Of a stretch of DNA of 64,000 nucleotides, positions 24,801 to 39,800 are shown one piece after another. Source of the stretch: Alentia gelatinosa (taxonomy: Eukaryota; Annelida; Polychaeta; Phyllodocida; Polynoidae); contig OX465592.1 in the NCBI GenBank assembly GCA_950022655.1, positions 1,292,234-1,356,233 on the forward strand. Direction: 5' to 3'. Within the stretch, counting starts at the first letter, position 1, and each line of letters starts with the position of its first letter. The notes under the pieces are model-generated. The model was not told where the DNA came from, made no database searches, and was given only the letters and a program-made list of their open reading frames with translations. The translations under genes were made by a program, and so were the position numbers.

Positions 24801-27800
24801 AGATATTCTATGAAAGAAGCATATTAGCATTTACATATTGCATAGGATATTCCAAGGATTCATGGAAAGGAAATGGAGGATGGGGGTATCACCTGTTTCC
24901 TTTTGGACTTCAATCCTGACAGTTGTAGTGGCTTCAGTTGGTGACAGAGTAGTAGGGACTGTGGTTTCAGTTGCTGAAATTGTCTCAGTCGAAACTTGTG
25001 TGGGCTGTGCTGTTGAAGACACACTTTCTGAAGTTGCTTGATTAGTCACACTAGTAGTAGCATTGGCAGTAGTTGCTGCACTGGTCTCTACTGAGGTAGG
25101 AGCTTCCGTAGTTTTCCCTGTAACCAAAGCTGTAGATGTACCAGCTGTACTTGCTTCAGAGGTTAGCATGGTGGTTGGAGCACTACTTGTTTTCTCAGTG
25201 CTTGGTACTGTTGAGGAAGCTTCTGATGTCACTTCAATAGGTGAGGTGGATGAAATTGCACCAGTTGTTGTTTCTGCTGTTGATGTGATTGCTGGAGACA
25301 CCTCAGTAGATGCCACTGTTGAAGGACGTTCTGTTGTTGCCTCAGCTGTAGATGTACCAGCTGTACTTGCTTCAGAAGTTGGCATGGTCGTTGAAGGAGC
25401 ACTACTTGTTTTCTCAGTGCTTGGTACTGTTGAGGAAGCTTCTGATGTCACTTCAATAGGTGAGGTGGATGAAATTGCACCAGTTGTTGTTTCTGCTGTT
25501 GATGTGATTGCTGGAGACACCTCAGTAGATGCCACTGTTGAAGGACGTTCTGTTGTTGCCTCAGCTGTAGATGTACCAGCTGTACTTGCTTCAGTAGTTG
25601 GCATGGTCGTTGAAGGAGCACTACTTGTTTTCTCAGTGCTTGGTACTGTTGAGGAAGCTTCTGATGTCACTTCAATAGGTGAGGTAGATGAAATTGCTCC
25701 AGTTGTTGTTTCGGCTGTTGATGTGATTGCTGGAGACACCTCAGTAGATGCCACTGTTGAAGGACGTTCTGTTGTTGCCTCAGCTGTAGATGTACCAGCT
25801 GTACTTGCTTCAGAAGTTGGCATGGTCGTTGAAGGAGCACTACTTGTTTTCTCAGTGCTTGGTACTGTTGAGGAAGCTTCTGATGTCACTTCAATAGGTG
25901 AGGTGGATGAAATTGCACCAGTTGTTGTTTCTGCTGTTGATGTGATTGCTGGAGACACCTCAGTAGATGCCACTGTTGAAGGACGTTCTGTTGTTGCCTC
26001 AGCTGTAGATGTACCAGCTGTACTTGCTTCAGAAGTTGGCATGGTCGTTGAAGGAGCACTACTTGTTTTCTCAGTGCTTGGTACTGTTGAGGAAGCTTCT
26101 GATGTCACTTCAATAGGTGAGGTAGATGAAATTGCTCCAGTTGTTGTTTCTGCTGTTGATGTGATTGCTGGAGACACCTCAGTTGTTCCCTCAGTAGATG
26201 CCACTGTTGAAGGACGTTTTGTCGTTCCCTCAGTAGTCAGAGCTGTTAAGAGAAACTGTCAGTTTAATTCAGGTGTTGATTTTGTTGTATGACTTCAACG
26301 CTAGTCTTTCATTTATAACCAGTAGTACCCACTGCAGTCCATGAGCTAGTACCATTGCTGATGCTCATGGTTGTGCTCTCTTATGATGGAATTATCACCT
26401 CCTGTTTTTTTAACAGAAATATGTTTATGTGCATGCTACAAAAGTCCCCATGAGAAGTGTGAGTATGTCTTAGATAGAGTCTGAGGCATATTTAAACTGC
26501 AACCAGACACTGCCAATATCAAAAGAAAAGGACTGGTCTGGCCAGCCACCAATCAGGTTACCTTGTTGGTATTTTGCAAAACCTAAAGCATATGTCATTC
26601 TTACAAGTGTTACTATGGCATGCCATAAAACATAGGTTGATAAACTAAAGGGAGCAGAGGTGTCACATGCCACCATCCATCTTCTGCCATAAAAATGCAT
26701 TCCTATTGCTAGTCAGCCTTCTGAAAAAAAACCTTTCTTCTGACTTGCATTAGTACTTGTCATCTATGTCATTGTTTATGTATTTGTTGGTAGCCTGGGA
26801 TGGTTAACTCATTATCAACTAAGGTCGGAAGGAATTGTAAATGTATTGTTTAAAACCCACTGCTTATCATCTCTTAAACATAACCACCTGGCTGAAAAGT
26901 ATTTCAAGGGAAGGCACACAATTGTGTACTGGACAAGACTGATACCAAGGCTAATCCAAATCCCTTATGAAGATAATGGTCTATCTGTCTACCCGCACTG
27001 GTCAACAATTCTATAAGCGTATTATCAGAACAGAGTCTTCCAATATTGTTATATGCTTAGAGAAGTATGTACCTCTTACATTGCAGAAATGGAAGAATGA
27101 TTTATCTATGCAATCAAATTATAGAAATTGTGCAATTTCCAAAGCAAGATATGAAGCCAAATGACCTTGTATCTCGATAGTTGAGGAGGTTGCTTCAGTT
27201 GGTACATTTGTAGTTGGCACTGTTCTTTCAGTTGTTGCTACAATGGTCGAAGTCTGTGCACTTTCTGGAGTACTTGAACCAGTCAAAGTTGTCTGAGCAA
27301 GTTCAACATTGATAGTGGTAGCAGTGCTTGGTTGGGTTGTCCCTGAAGTGGTAGGTTCTACTGTACTTGGCTCAGTAGAGAGTGCTTCAGTTGATGCCTC
27401 TGAAGTGATATGTGGGGTAGACACATGAGTGCTTTGATCTGTGGTCATCTTTGAGGTGAAGGATTCTGTGGTCTCACGTGTTGAAGTTGATTCTGTGGTT
27501 TGACCTGGTGTCTGGGACTCGGTTTGAGTGGTCATCTGTGTAGTGGGTAGCTGAGTACTTGCCTCAGTTGGCATTAGTGTTGAGGAAGGCCCACTACTTG
27601 TTGTAGACTGGCTCTCTGTTGATGAACCCTCAATAGTTAGATCTGTAGGCTGTGGTGTTGAAGAAACAGCCTCTGAGGTTTCTTGACTGGTCAGAACTGC
27701 AGAGCTTGTTGCACTTGTCAATGCTGAGGAAGAAGCACCTGTGCTTAAGCCAGCGGTCAAAGTAGGTGAAGTCTCAGGTACACTTGCTTCAGTGCTTCCC

Positions 27801-30800
27801 ACACTGGTCACAGCAGCAGTTGTTCTTTCTGTGGATACTACAGTAGAGGAGGCCTCTCTTGCAGCTTCAGTGGCTGATGTAGTCAAAGTTTCAGTTGATG
27901 TCTCCTCTGATGTTGTAGGCACTGGAGATGACAGCGCTGTTGTTCCTTCAGTTGAGAAAACTGTGGAAGTAGCCCCTGTTGTACCTTCAGTAGTCATAGC
28001 TGTGAGAAAAACCTTGCATTTAATTCTATGCTAGCACTGTGAATCTCTTTGTGTCTTAAGGACTTGTTGTTTGGATCTAATCGTTTTCCTGGGCTAACAA
28101 TTACTCAGAAATCTACAATATGTAGGAAAAGAACTCATATTTCACTCTCAACAGAAAACAAGGTGAGTATGAATGCATTTTGTATAGCTTATACTCAAGA
28201 GATGAAAACCTTTGAAACCCATTTCTAGTAGGAGTAACCAATACCTTTAGAAACACAAAGACTTGACTACTACAGGTCAATTAGTAAAATGATATATCTG
28301 CCTGTCATTGAACATGTCACCTGTCTTATTGAAGAGTTGGCCCTGAGGCAGGTCTGTGGAATTGTCTATGTACATCTCTATAGACAAGCTAGGTAAGGCA
28401 AAGGCAATATCTGTATTTTCATTACATGTCAGGGACCAAAGTTGCTCCCTTGTCTCCACTTCCCTGTAGATATTCTATGAAAGAAGCATATTAGCATTTA
28501 CATATTGCATAGGATATTCCAAGGATTCATGGAAAGGAAATGGAGGATGGGGGTATCACCTGTTTCCTTTTGGACTTCAATCCTGACAGTTGTAGTGGCT
28601 TCAGTTGGTGACAGAGTAGTAGGGACTGTGGTTTCAGTTGCTGAAATTGTCTCAGTCGAAACTTGTGTGGGCTGTGCTGTTGAAGACACACTTTCTGAAG
28701 TTGCTTGATTAGTCACACTAGTAGTAGCACTTGCAGTAGTTGCTGCACTGGTCTCTACTGAGGTAGGAGCTTCCGTAGTTTTCCCTGTAACCAAAGCTGT
28801 AGATGTACCAGCTGTACTTGCTTCAGAGGTTAGCATGGTGGTTGGAGCACTACTTGTTTTCTCAGTGCTTGGTACTGTTGAGGAAGCTTCTGATGTCACT
28901 TCAATAGGTGAGGTGGATGAAATTGCACCAGTTGTTGTTTCTGCTGTTGATGTGATTGCTGGAGACACCTCAGTAGATGCCACTGTTGAAGGACGTTCTG
29001 TTGTTGCCTCAGCTGTAGATGTACCAGCTGTACTTGCTTCAGAAGTTGGCATGGTCGTTGAAGGAGCACTACTTGTTTTCTCAGTGCTTGGTACTGTTGA
29101 GGAAGCTTCTGATGTCACTTCAATAGGTGAGGTGGATGAAATTGCACCAGTTGTTGTTTCTGCTGTTGATGTGATTGCTGGAGACACCTCAGTAGATGCC
29201 ACTGTTGAAGGACGTTCTGTTGTTGCCTCAGCTGTAGATGTACCAGCTGTACTTGCTTCAGAAGTTGGCATGGTCGTTGAAGGAGCACTACTTGTTTTCT
29301 CAGTGCTTGGTACTGTTGAGGAAGCTTCTGATGTCACTTCAATAGGTGAGGTAGATGAAATTGCTCCAGTTGTTGTTTCTGCTGTTGATGTGATTGCTGG
29401 AGACACCTCAGTAGATGCCACTGTTGAAGGACGTTCTGTTGTTGCCTCAGCTGTAGATGTACCAGCTGTACTTGCTTCAGAAGTTGGCATGGTCGTTGAA
29501 GGAGCACTACTTGTTTTCTCAGTGCTTGGTACTGTTGAGGAAGCTTCTGATGTCACTTCAATAGGTGAGGTGGATGAAATTGCACCAGTTGTTGTTTCTG
29601 CTGTTGATGTGATTGCTGGAGACACCTCAGTAGATGCCACTGTTGAAGGACGTTCTGTTGTTGCCTCAGCTGTAGATGTACCAGCTGTACTTGCTTCAGA
29701 AGTTGGCATGGTCGTTGAAGGAGCACTACTTGTTTTCTCAGTGCTTGGTACTGTTGAGGAAGCTTCTGATGTCACTTCAATAGGTGAGGTAGATGAAATT
29801 GCTCCAGTTGTTGTTTCTGCTGTTGATGTGATTGCTGGAGACACCTCAGTTGTTCCCTCAGTAGATGCCACTGTTGAAGGACGTTCTGTCGTTCCCTCAG
29901 TAGTCAGAGCTGTTAAGAGAAACTGTCAGCTTAATTCAGGTGTTGATTTTGTTGTATGACTTCAACGCTAGTCTTTCATTTATAACCAGTAGTACCCACT
30001 GCAGTCCATGAGCTAGTACCATTGCTGATGCTCATGGTTGTGCTCTCTTATGATGGAATTATCACCTCCTGTTTTTTTAACAGAAATATGTTTATGTGCA
30101 TGCTACAAAAGTCCCCATGAGAAGTGTGAGTATGTCTTAGATAGAGTCTGAGGCATATTTAAACTGCAACCAGACACTGCCAATATCAAAAGAAAAGGAC
30201 TGGTCTGGCCAGCCACCAATCAGGTTACCTTGTTGGTATTTTGCAAAACCTAAAGCATATGTCATTCTTACAAGTGTTACTATGGCATGCCATAAAACAT
30301 AGGTTGATAAACTAAAGGGAGCAGAGGTGTCACATGCCACCATCCATCTTCTGCCATAAAAATGCATTCCTATTGCTAGTCAGCCTTCTAAAAAAAAACC
30401 TTTCTTCTGACTTGCATTAGTACTTGTCATCTATGTCATTGTTTATGTATTTGTTGGTAGCCTGGGATGGTTAACTCATTATCAACTAAGGTCGGAAGGA
30501 ATTGTAAATGTATTGTTTAAAACCCACTGCTTATCATCTCTTAAACATAACCACCTGGCTGAAAAGTATTTCAAGGGAAGGCACACAATTGTGTACTGGA
30601 CAAGACTGATACCAAGGCTAATCCAAATCCCTTATGAAGATAATGGTCTATCTGTCTACCCGCACTGGTCAACAATTCTATAAGCGTATTATCAGAACAG
30701 AGTCTTCCAATATTGTTATATGCTTAGAGAAGTATGTACCTCTTACATTGCAGAAATGGAAGAATGATTTATCTATGCAATCAAATTATAGAAATTGTGC

Positions 30801-33800
30801 AATTTCCAAAGCAAGATATGAAGCCAAATGACCTTGTATCTCGATAGTTGAGGAGGTTGCTTCAGTTGGTACATTTGTAGTTGGCACTGTTCTTTCAGTT
30901 GTTGCTACAATGGTCGAAGTCTGTGCACTTTCTGGAGTACTTGAACCAGTCAAAGTTGTCTGAGCAAGTTCAACATTGATAGTGGTAGCAGTGCTTGGTT
31001 GGGTTGTCCCTGAAGTGGTAGGTTCTACTGTACTTGGCTCAGTAGAGAGTGCTTCAGTTGATGCCTCTGAAGTGATATGTGGGGTAGACACATGAGTGCT
31101 TTGATCTGTGGTCATCTTTGAGGTGAAGGATTCTGTGGTCTCACGTGTTGAAGTTGATTCTGTGGTTTGACCTGGTGTCTGGGACTCGGTTTGAGTGGTC
31201 ATCTGTGTAGTGGGTAGCTGAGTACTTGCCTCAGTTGGCATTAGTGTTGAGGAAGGCCCACTACTTGTTGTAGACTGGCTCTCTGTTGATGAACCCTCAG
31301 TAGTTAGATCTGTAGGCTGTGGTGTTGAAGAAACAGCCTCTGAGGTTTCTTGACTGGTCAGAACTGCAGTGCTTGTTGCACTTGTCAATGCTGAGGAAGA
31401 AGCACCTGTGCTTAAGCCAGCGGTCAAAGTAGGTGAAGTCTCAGGTACACTTGCTTCAGTGCTTCCCACACTGGTCACAGCAGCAGTTGTTCTTTCTGTG
31501 GATACTACAGTAGAGGAGGCCTCTCTTGCAGCTTCAGTGGCTGATGTAGTCAAAGTTTCAGTTGATGTCTCCTCTGATGTTGTAGGCACTGGAGATGACA
31601 GCGCTGTTGTTCCTTCAGTTGAGAAAACTGTGGAAGTAGCCCCTGTTGTACCTTCAGTAGTCATAGCTGTGAGAAAAACCTTGCATTTAATTCTATGCTA
31701 GCACTGTGAATCTCTTTGTGTCTTAAGGACTTGTTGTTTGGATCTAATCGTTTTCCTGGGCTAACAATTACTCAGAAATCTACAATATGTAGGAAAAGAA
31801 CTCATATTTCACTCTCAACAGAAAACAAGGTGAGTATGAATGCATTTTGTATAGCTTATACTCAAGAGATGAAAACCTTTGAAACCCATTTCTAGTAGGA
31901 GTAACCAATACCTTTAGAAACACAAAGACTTGACTACTACAGGTCAATTAGTAAAATGATATATCTGCCTGTCATTGAACATGTCACCTGTCTTATTGAA
32001 GAGTTGGCCCTGAGGCAGGTCTGTGGAATTGTCTATGTACATCTCTATAGACAAGCTAGGTAAGGCAAAGGCAATATCTGTATTTTCATTACATGTCAGG
32101 GACCAAAGTTGCTCCCTTGTCTCCACTTCCCTGTAGATATTCTATGAAAGAAGCATATTAGCATTTACATATTGCATAGGATATTCCAAGGATTCATGGA
32201 AAGGAAATGGAGGATGGAGGTATCACCTGTTTCCTCTTGGACTTCAATCCTGACAGTTGTAGTGGCTTCAGTTGGTGACAGAGTAGTAGGGACTGTGGTT
32301 TCAGTTGCTGAAATTGTCTCAGTCGAAACTTGTGTGGGCTGTGCTGTTGAAGACACACTTTCTGAAGTTGCTTGATTAGTCACACTAGTAGTAGCACTTG
32401 CAGTAGTTGCTGCACTGGTCTCTACTGAGGTAGGAGCTTCCGTAGTTTTCCCTGTAACCAAAGCTGTAGATGTACCAGCTGTACTTGCTTCAGAGGTTAG
32501 CATGGTGGTTGGAGCACTACTTGTTTTCTCAGTGCTTTGTACTGTTGAGGAAGCTTCTGATGTCACTTCAATAGGTGAGGTGGATGAAATTGCACCAGTT
32601 GTTGTTTCTGCTGTTGATGTGATTGCTGGAGACACCTCAGTAGATGCCACTGTTGAAGGACGTTCTGTTGTTGCCTCAGCTGTAGATGTACCAGCTGTAC
32701 TTGCTTCAGAAGTTGGCATGGTCGTTGAAGGAGCACTACTTGTTTTCTCAGTGCTTGGTACTGTTGAGGAAGCTTCTGATGTCACTTCAATAGGTGAGGT
32801 GGATGAAATTGCACCAGTTGTTGTTTCTGCTGTTGATGTGATTGCTGGAGACACCTCAGTAGATGCCACTGTTGAAGGACGTTCTGTTGTTGCCTCAGCT
32901 GTAGATGTACCAGCTGTACTTGCTTCAGAAGTTGGCATGGTCGTTGAAGGAGCACTACTTGTTTTCTCAGTGCTTGGTACTGTTGAGGAAGCTTCTGATG
33001 TCACTTCAATAGGTGAGGTGGATGAAATTGCACCAGTTGTTGTTTCTGCTGTTGATGTGATTGCTGGAGACACCTCAGTAGATGCCACTGTTGAAGGACG
33101 TTCTGTTGTTGCCTCAGCTGTAGATGTACCAGCTGTACTTGCTTCAGAAGTTGGCATGGTCGTTGAAGGAGCACTACTTGTTTTCTCAGTGCTTGGTACT
33201 GTTGAGGAAGCTTCTGATGTCACTTCAATAGGTGAGGTAGATGAAATTGCTCCAGTTGTTGTTTCTGCTGTTGATGTGATTGCTGGAGACACCTCAGTTG
33301 TTCCCTCAGTAGATGCCACTGTTGAAGGACGTTCTGTCGTTCCCTCAGTAGTCAGAGCTGTTAAGAGAAACTGTCAGTTTAATTCAGGTGTTGATTTTGT
33401 TGTATGACTTCAACGCTAGTCTTTCATTTATAACCAGTAGTACCCACTGCAGTCCATGAGCTAGTACCATTGCTGATGCTCATGGTTGTGCTCTCTTATG
33501 ATGGAATTATCACCTCCTGTTTTTTTAACAGAAATATGTTTATGTGCATGCTACAAAAGTCCCCATGAGAAGTGTGAGTATGTCTTAGATAGAGTCTGAG
33601 GCATATTTAAACTGCAACCAGACACTGCCAATATCAAAAGAAAAGGACTGGTCTGGCCAGCCACCAATCAGGTTACCTTGTTGGTATTTTGCAAAACCTA
33701 AAGCATATGTCATTCTTACAAGTGTTACTATGGCATGCCATAAAACATAGGTTGATAAACTAAAGGGAGCAGAGGTGTCACATGCCACCATCCATCTTCT

Positions 33801-36800
33801 GCCATAAAAATGCATTCCTATTGCTAGTCAGCCTTCTGAAAAAAAACCTTTCTTCTGACTTGCATTAGTACTTGTCATCTATGTCATTGTTTATGTATTT
33901 GTTGGTAGCCTGGGATGGTTAACTCATTATCAACTAAGGTCGGAAGGAATTGTAAACGTATTGTTTAAAACCCACTGCTTATCATCTCTTAAACATAACC
34001 ACCTGGCTGAAAAGTATTTCAAGGGAAGGCACACAATTGTGTACTGGACAAGACTGATACCAAGGCTAATCCAAATCCCTTATGAAGATAATGGTCTATC
34101 TGTCTACCCGCACTGGTCAACAATTCTATAAGCGTATTATCAGAACAGAGTCTTCCAATATTGTTATATGCTTAGAGAAGTATGTACCTCTTACATTGCA
34201 GAAATGGAAGAATGATTTATCTATGCAATCAAATTATAGAAATTGTGCAATTTCCAAAGCAAGATATGAAGCCAAATGACCTTGTATCTCGATAGTTGAG
34301 GAGGTTGCTTCAGTTGGTACATTTGTAGTTGGCACTGTTCTTTCAGTTGTTGCTACAATGGTCGAAGTCTGTGCACTTTCTGGAGTACTTGAACCAGTCA
34401 AAGTTGTCTGAGCAAGTTCAACATTGATAGTGGTAGCAGTGCTTGGTTGGGTTGTCCCTGAAGTGGTAGGTTCTACTGTACTTGGCTCAGTAGAGAGTGC
34501 TTCAGTTGATGCCTCTGAAGTGATATGTGGGGTAGACACATGAGTGCTTTGATCTGTGGTCATCTTTGAGGTGAAGGATTCTGTGGTCTCCAGTGTTGAA
34601 GTTGATTCTGTGGTTTGACCTGGTGTCTGGGACTCGGTTTGAGTGGTCATCTGTGTAGTGGGTAGCTGAGTACTTGCCTCAGTTGGCATTAGTGTTGAGG
34701 AAGGCCCACTACTTGTTGTAGACTGGCTCTCTGTTGATGAACCCTCAGTAGTTAGATCTGTAGGCTGTGGTGTTGAAGAAACAGCCTCTGAGGTTTCTTG
34801 ACTGGTCAGAACTGCAGTGCTTGTTGCACTTGTCAATGCTGAGGAAGAAGCACCTGTGCTTAAGCCAGCGGTCAAAGTAGGTGAAGTCTCAGGTACACTT
34901 GCTTCAGTGCTTCCCACACTGGTCACAGCAGCAGTTGTTCTTTCTGTGGATACTACAGTAGAGGAGGCCTCTCTTGCAGCTTCAGTGGCTGATGTAGTCA
35001 AAGTTTCAGTTGATGTCTCCTCTGATGTTGTAGGCACTGGAGATGACAGCGCTGTTGTTCCTTCAGTTGAGAAAACTGTGGAAGTAGCCCCTGTTGTACC
35101 TTCAGTAGTCATAGCTGTGAGAAAAACCTTGCATTTAATTCTATGCTAGCACTGTGAATCTCTTTGTGTCTTAAGGACTTGTTGTTTGGATCTAATCGTT
35201 TTCCTGGGCTAACAATTACTCAGAAATCTACAATATGTAGGAAAAGAACTCATATTTCACTCTCAACAGAAAACAAGGTGAGTATGAATGCATTTTGTAT
35301 AGCTTATACTCAAGAGATGAAAACCTTTGAAACCCATTTCTAGTAGGAGTAACCAATACCTTTAGAAACACAAAGACTTGACTACTACAGGTCAATTAGT
35401 AAAATGATATATCTGCCTGTCATTGAACATGTCACCTGTCTTATTGAAGAGTTGGCCCTGAGGCAGGTCTGTGGAATTGTCTATGTACATCTCTATAGAC
35501 AAGCTAGGTAAGGCAAAGGCAATATCTGTATTTTCATTACATGTCAGGGACCAAAGTTGCTCCCTTGTCTCCACTTCCCTGTAGATATTATATGAAAGAA
35601 GCATATTAGCATTTACATATTGCATAGGATATTCCAAGGATTCATGGAAAGGAAATGGAGGATGGAGGTATCACCTGTTTCCTCTTGGACTTCAATCCTG
35701 ACAGTTGTAGTGGCTTCAGTTGGTGACAGAGTAGTAGGGACTGTGGTTTCAGTTGCTGAAATTGTCTCAGTCGAAACTTGTGTGGGCTGTGCTGTTGAAG
35801 ACACACTTTCTGAAGTTGCTTGATTAGTCACACTAGTAGTAGCACTTGCAGTAGTTGCTGCACTGGTCTCTACTGAGGTAGGAGCTTCCGTAGTTTTCCC
35901 TGTAACCAAAGCTGTAGATGTACCAGCTGTACTTGCTTCAGAGGTTAGCATGGTGGTTGGAGCACTACTTGTTTTCTCAGTGCTTTGTACTGTTGAGGAA
36001 GCTTCTGATGTCACTTCAATAGGTGAGGTGGATGAAATTGCACCAGTTGTTGTTTCTGCTGTTGATGTGATTGCTGGAGACACCTCAGTAGATGCCACTG
36101 TTGAAGGACGTTCTGTTGTTGCCTCAGCTGTAGATGTACCAGCTGTACTTGCTTCAGAAGTTGGCATGGTCGTTGAAGGAGCACTACTTGTTTTCTCAGT
36201 GCTTGGTACTGTTGAGGAAGCTTCTGATGTCACTTCAATAGGTGAGGTAGATGAAATTGCTCCAGTTGTTGTTTCTGCTGTTGATGTGATTGCTGGAGAC
36301 ACCTCAGTTGTTCCCTCAGTAGATGCCACTGTTGAAGGACGTTCTGTCGTTCCCTCAGTAGTCAGAGCTGTTAAGAGAAACTGTCAGTTTAATTCAGGTG
36401 TTGATTTTGTTGTATGACTTCAATGCTAGTCTTTCATTTATAACCAGTAGTACCCACTGCAGTCCATGAGCTAGTACCATTGCTGATGCTCATGGTTGTG
36501 CTCTCTTATGATGGAATTATCACCTCCTGTTTTTTTAACAGAAATATGTTTATGTGCATGCTACAAAAGTCCCCATGAGAAGTGTGAGTATGTCTTAGAT
36601 AGAGTCTGAGGCATATTTAAACTGCAACCAGACACTGCCAATATCAAAAGAAAAGGACTGGTCTGGCCAGCCACCAATCAGGTTACCTTGTTGGTATTTT
36701 GCAAAACCTAAAGCATATGTCATTCTTACAAGTGTTACTATGGCATGCCATAAAACATAGGTTGATAAACTAAAGGGAGCAGAGGTGTCACATGCCATCA

Positions 36801-39800
36801 TCCATCCTCTGCCATAAAAATGCATTCCTATTGCTAGTCAGCCTTCTGAAAAAAAACCTTTCTTCTGACTTGCATTAGTACTTGTCATCTATGTCATTGT
36901 TTATGTATTTGTTGGTAGCCTGGGATGGTTAACTCATTATCAACTAAGGTCGGAAGGAATTGTAAATGTATTGTTTAAAACCCACTGCTTATCATCTCTT
37001 AAACATAACCACCTGGCTGAAAAGTATTTCAAGGGAAGGCACACAATTGTGTACTGGACAAGATTGATACCAAGGCTAATCCAAATCCCTTATGAAGATA
37101 ATGGTCTATCTGTCTACCCGCACTGGTCAACAATTCTATAAGCGTATTATCAGAACAGAGTCTTCCAATATTGTTATATGCTTAGAGAAGTATGTACCTC
37201 TTACATTGCAGAAATGGAAGAATGATTTATCTATGCAATCAAATTATAGAAATTGTGCAATTTCCAAAGCAAGATATGAAGCCAAATGACCTTGTATCTC
37301 GATAGTTGAGGAGGTTGCTTCAGTTGGTACATTTGTAGTTGGCACTGTTCTTTCAGTTGTTGCTACAATGGTCGAAGTCTGTGCACTTTCTGGAGTACTT
37401 GAACCAGTCAAAGTTGTCTGAGCAAGTTCAACATTGATAGTGGTAGCAGTGCTTGGTTGGGTTGTCCCTGAAGTGGTAGGTTCTACTGTACTTGGCTCAG
37501 TAGAGAGTGCTTCAGTTGATGCCTCTGAAGTGATATGTGGGGTAGACACATGAGTGCTTTGATCTGTGGTCATCTTTGAGGTGAAGGATTCTGTGGTCTC
37601 CAGTGTTGAAGTTGATTCTGTGGTTTGACCTGGTGTCTGGGACTCGGTTTGAGTGGTCATCTGTGTAGTGGGTAGCTGAGTACTTGCCTCAGTTGGCATT
37701 AATGTTGAGGAAGGCCCACTACTTGTTGTAGACTGGCCCTCTGTTGATGAACCCTCAGTAGTTAGATCTGTAGGCTGTGGTGTTGAAGAAACAGCCTCTG
37801 AGGTTTCTTGACTGGTCAGAACTGCAGTGCTTGTTGCACTTGTCAATGCTGAGGAAGAAGCACCTGTGCTTAAGCCAGCGGTCAAAGTAGGTGAAGTCTC
37901 AGGTACACTTGCTTCAGTGCTTCCCACACTGGTCACAGCAGCAGTTGTTCTTTCTGTGGATACTACAGTAGAGGAGGCCTCTCTTGCAGCTTCAGTGGCT
38001 GATGTAGTCAAAGTTTCAGTTGATGTCTCCTCTGATGTTGTAGGCACTTGAGATGACAGCGCTGTTGTTCCTTCAGTTGAGAAAACTGTGGAAGTAGCCC
38101 CTGTTGTACCTTCAGTAGTCATAGCTGTGAGAAAAACCTTGCATTTAATTCTATGCTAGCACTGTGAATCTCTTTGTGTCTTAAGGACTTGTTGTTTGGA
38201 TCTAATCGTTTTCCTGGGCTAACAATTACTCAGAAATCTACAATATGTAGGAAAAGAACTCATATTTCACTCTCAACAGAAAACAAGGTGAGTATGAATG
38301 CATTTTGTATAGCTTATACTCAAGAGATGAAAACCTTTGAAACCCATTTCTAGTAGGAGTAACCAATACCTTTAGAAACACAAAGACTTGACTACTACAG
38401 GTCAATTAGTAAAATGATATATCTGGCTGTCATTGAACATGTCACCTGTCTTATTGAAGAGTTGGCCCTGAGGCAGGTCTGTGGAATTGTCTATGTACAT
38501 CTCTATAGACAAGCTAGGTAAGGCAAAGGCAATATCTGTATTTTCATTACATGTCAGGGACCAAAGTTGCTCCCTTGTCTCCACTTCCCTGTAGATATTC
38601 TATGATAGAAGCATATTAGCATTTACATATTGCATAGGATATTCCAAGGATTCATGGAAAGGAAATGGAGGATGGGGGTATCACCTGTTTCCTTTTGGAC
38701 TTCAATCCTGACAGTTGTAGTGGCTTCAGTTGGTGACAGAGTAGTAGGGACTGTGGTTTCAGTTGCTGAAATTGTCTCAGTCGAAACTTGTGTGGGCTGT
38801 GCTGTTGAAGACACACTTTCTGAAGTTGCTTGATTAGTCACACTAGTAGTAGCATTGGCAGTAGTTGCTGCACTGGTCTCTACTGAGGTAGGAGCTTCCG
38901 TAGTTTTCCCTGTAACCAAAGCTGTAGATGTACCAGCTGTACTTGCTTCAGAGGTTAGCATGGTGGTTGGAGCACTACTTGTTTTCTCAGTGCTTGGTAC
39001 TGTTGAGGAAGCTTCTGATGTCACTTCAATAGGTGAGGTGGATGAAATTGCACCAGTTGTTGTTTCTGCTGTTGATGTGATTGCTGGAGACACCTCAGTA
39101 GATGCCACTGTTGAAGGACGTTCTGTTGTTGCCTCAGCTGTAGATGTACCAGCTGTACTTGCTTCAGAAGTTGGCATGGTCGTTGAAGGAGCACTACTTG
39201 TTTTCTCAGTGCTTGGTACTGTTGAGGAAGCTTCTGATGTCACTTCAATAGGTGAGGTGGATGAAATTGCACCAGTTGTTGTTTCTGCTGTTGATGTGAT
39301 TGCTGGAGACACCTCAGTAGATGCCACTGTTGAAGGACGTTCTGTTGTTGCCTCAGCTGTAGATGTACCAGCTGTACTTGCTTCAGTAGTTGGCATGGTC
39401 GTTGAAGGAGCACTACTTGTTTTCTCAGTGCTTGGTACTGTTGAGGAAGCTTCTGATGTCACTTCAATAGGTGAGGTAGATGAAATTGCTCCAGTTGTTG
39501 TTTCGGCTGTTGATGTGATTGCTGGAGACACCTCAGTAGATGCCACTGTTGAAGGACGTTCTGTTGTTGCCTCAGCTGTAGATGTACCAGCTGTACTTGC
39601 TTCAGAAGTTGGCATGGTCGTTGAAGGAGCACTACTTGTTTTCTCAGTGCTTGGTACTGTTGAGGAAGCTTCTGATGTCACTTCAATAGGTGAGGTGGAT
39701 GAAATTGCACCAGTTGTTGTTTCTGCTGTTGATGTGATTGCTGGAGACACCTCAGTAGATGCCACTGTTGAAGGACGTTCTGTTGTTGCCTCAGCTGTAG

